64,000 nucleotides of DNA from Liolophura sinensis (taxonomy: Eukaryota > Mollusca > Polyplacophora > Chitonida > Chitonidae): positions 55,229,187 to 55,293,186 of the forward strand of contig NC_088301.1 in assembly GCF_032854445.1 (NCBI RefSeq), given 5' to 3'. Numbering within the stretch: position 1 is the stretch's first letter; each line of letters starts with the position of its first letter. Made by a program: the position numbers and the translations under genes. Of this stretch, positions 63,891 through 64,000 are shown piece after piece. The notes below the pieces were generated by a model, which did not search any database, was not told the origin of the DNA, and worked only from the letters and a program-made list of their open reading frames with translations.

Positions 63891-63898
63891 ATTTTATA
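63891..63898 (-). promoter_or_regulatory. TATA box of the lipase gene
   Basis: Reverse complement reads tataaaat, ~94 bp upstream of the lipase ATG. With a typical 30-bp offset the transcription start would be at ~63860, giving a ~65-nt 5'UTR. A tissue-restricted digestive enzyme gene with a TATA box is expected, in contrast to the TATA-less USP19/HAKAI promoter. Confidence 0.55.
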
Positions 63899-64000
63899 GT
63901 CTACCTGTAATACACTCCATATATAGAAGGCCTTTAAACTACTCGCTGTATGCATGTTATATATGTAGGGTAAAGGCCGAGAACGGACGAGGAAATCAAA

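Overview
This is animal nuclear DNA, AT-rich, with multi-exon genes that have GT-AG introns, many dispersed tRNA-derived SINEs, minisatellites and decayed retrotransposons. The gene set and the repeats (a SINE with a (GTGA)n tail, and a repeat whose tail reads like cttgagtacggcgtaaa) point to a lophotrochozoan, most likely a mollusc and possibly a bivalve. The species cannot be fixed from the window.

A run of exactly 200 N (18698-18897) splits the window into two contigs. The left contig (1-18697) has no gene I can name. It holds perfect or near-perfect hairpins, a (TA)n tract beside a SINE, a 42-bp minisatellite (5.08-5.93 kb), a ~350-bp satellite that flips orientation at ~9.06 kb, a transposase-like fragment, and one possible signal-peptide first exon at 15.4 kb.

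The right contig carries four protein genes that I could assemble exon by exon with matching splice phases. (1) The 5' half of a USP19-like deubiquitinase (minus, 33116 to 19121) has two CS/p23 domains and the start of the USP domain with its catalytic Cys, and is cut by the gap. (2) A HAKAI/CBLL1-like RING E3 ligase (plus, 33412-41228; 559 aa, 6 exons) lies head-to-head with USP19, with 295 bp between the start codons. (3) A 444-aa PXK/SLOB-family pseudokinase (minus, 55625 to 46184; 14 exons) has an N-terminal transmembrane anchor instead of a PX domain, and a C-terminal polyproline/WH2 module. (4) A secreted acid-lipase-family enzyme (minus, 63797 to 58713; 8 exons) has a complete catalytic triad, but its exon 3 carries six single-base indels.

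The last intron visible in USP19 (19284-27087) is occupied by a decayed ~7.6-kb DIRS-type (tyrosine-recombinase) retrotransposon on the minus strand, with inverted terminal repeats and an internal complementary region. It was later hit by a 5'-truncated non-LTR element (8-bp target duplication) and a SINE (7-bp target duplication). Its RNase H coding segment has expanded into a 2.3-kb array of ~84-bp units. This nest, the transmembrane pseudokinase and the lipase exon 3 anomaly are the most interesting items. The four genes do not form a pathway: two are ubiquitin-system enzymes sharing a promoter region, one is a membrane scaffold-like pseudokinase, and one is a digestive or lysosomal-type lipase.
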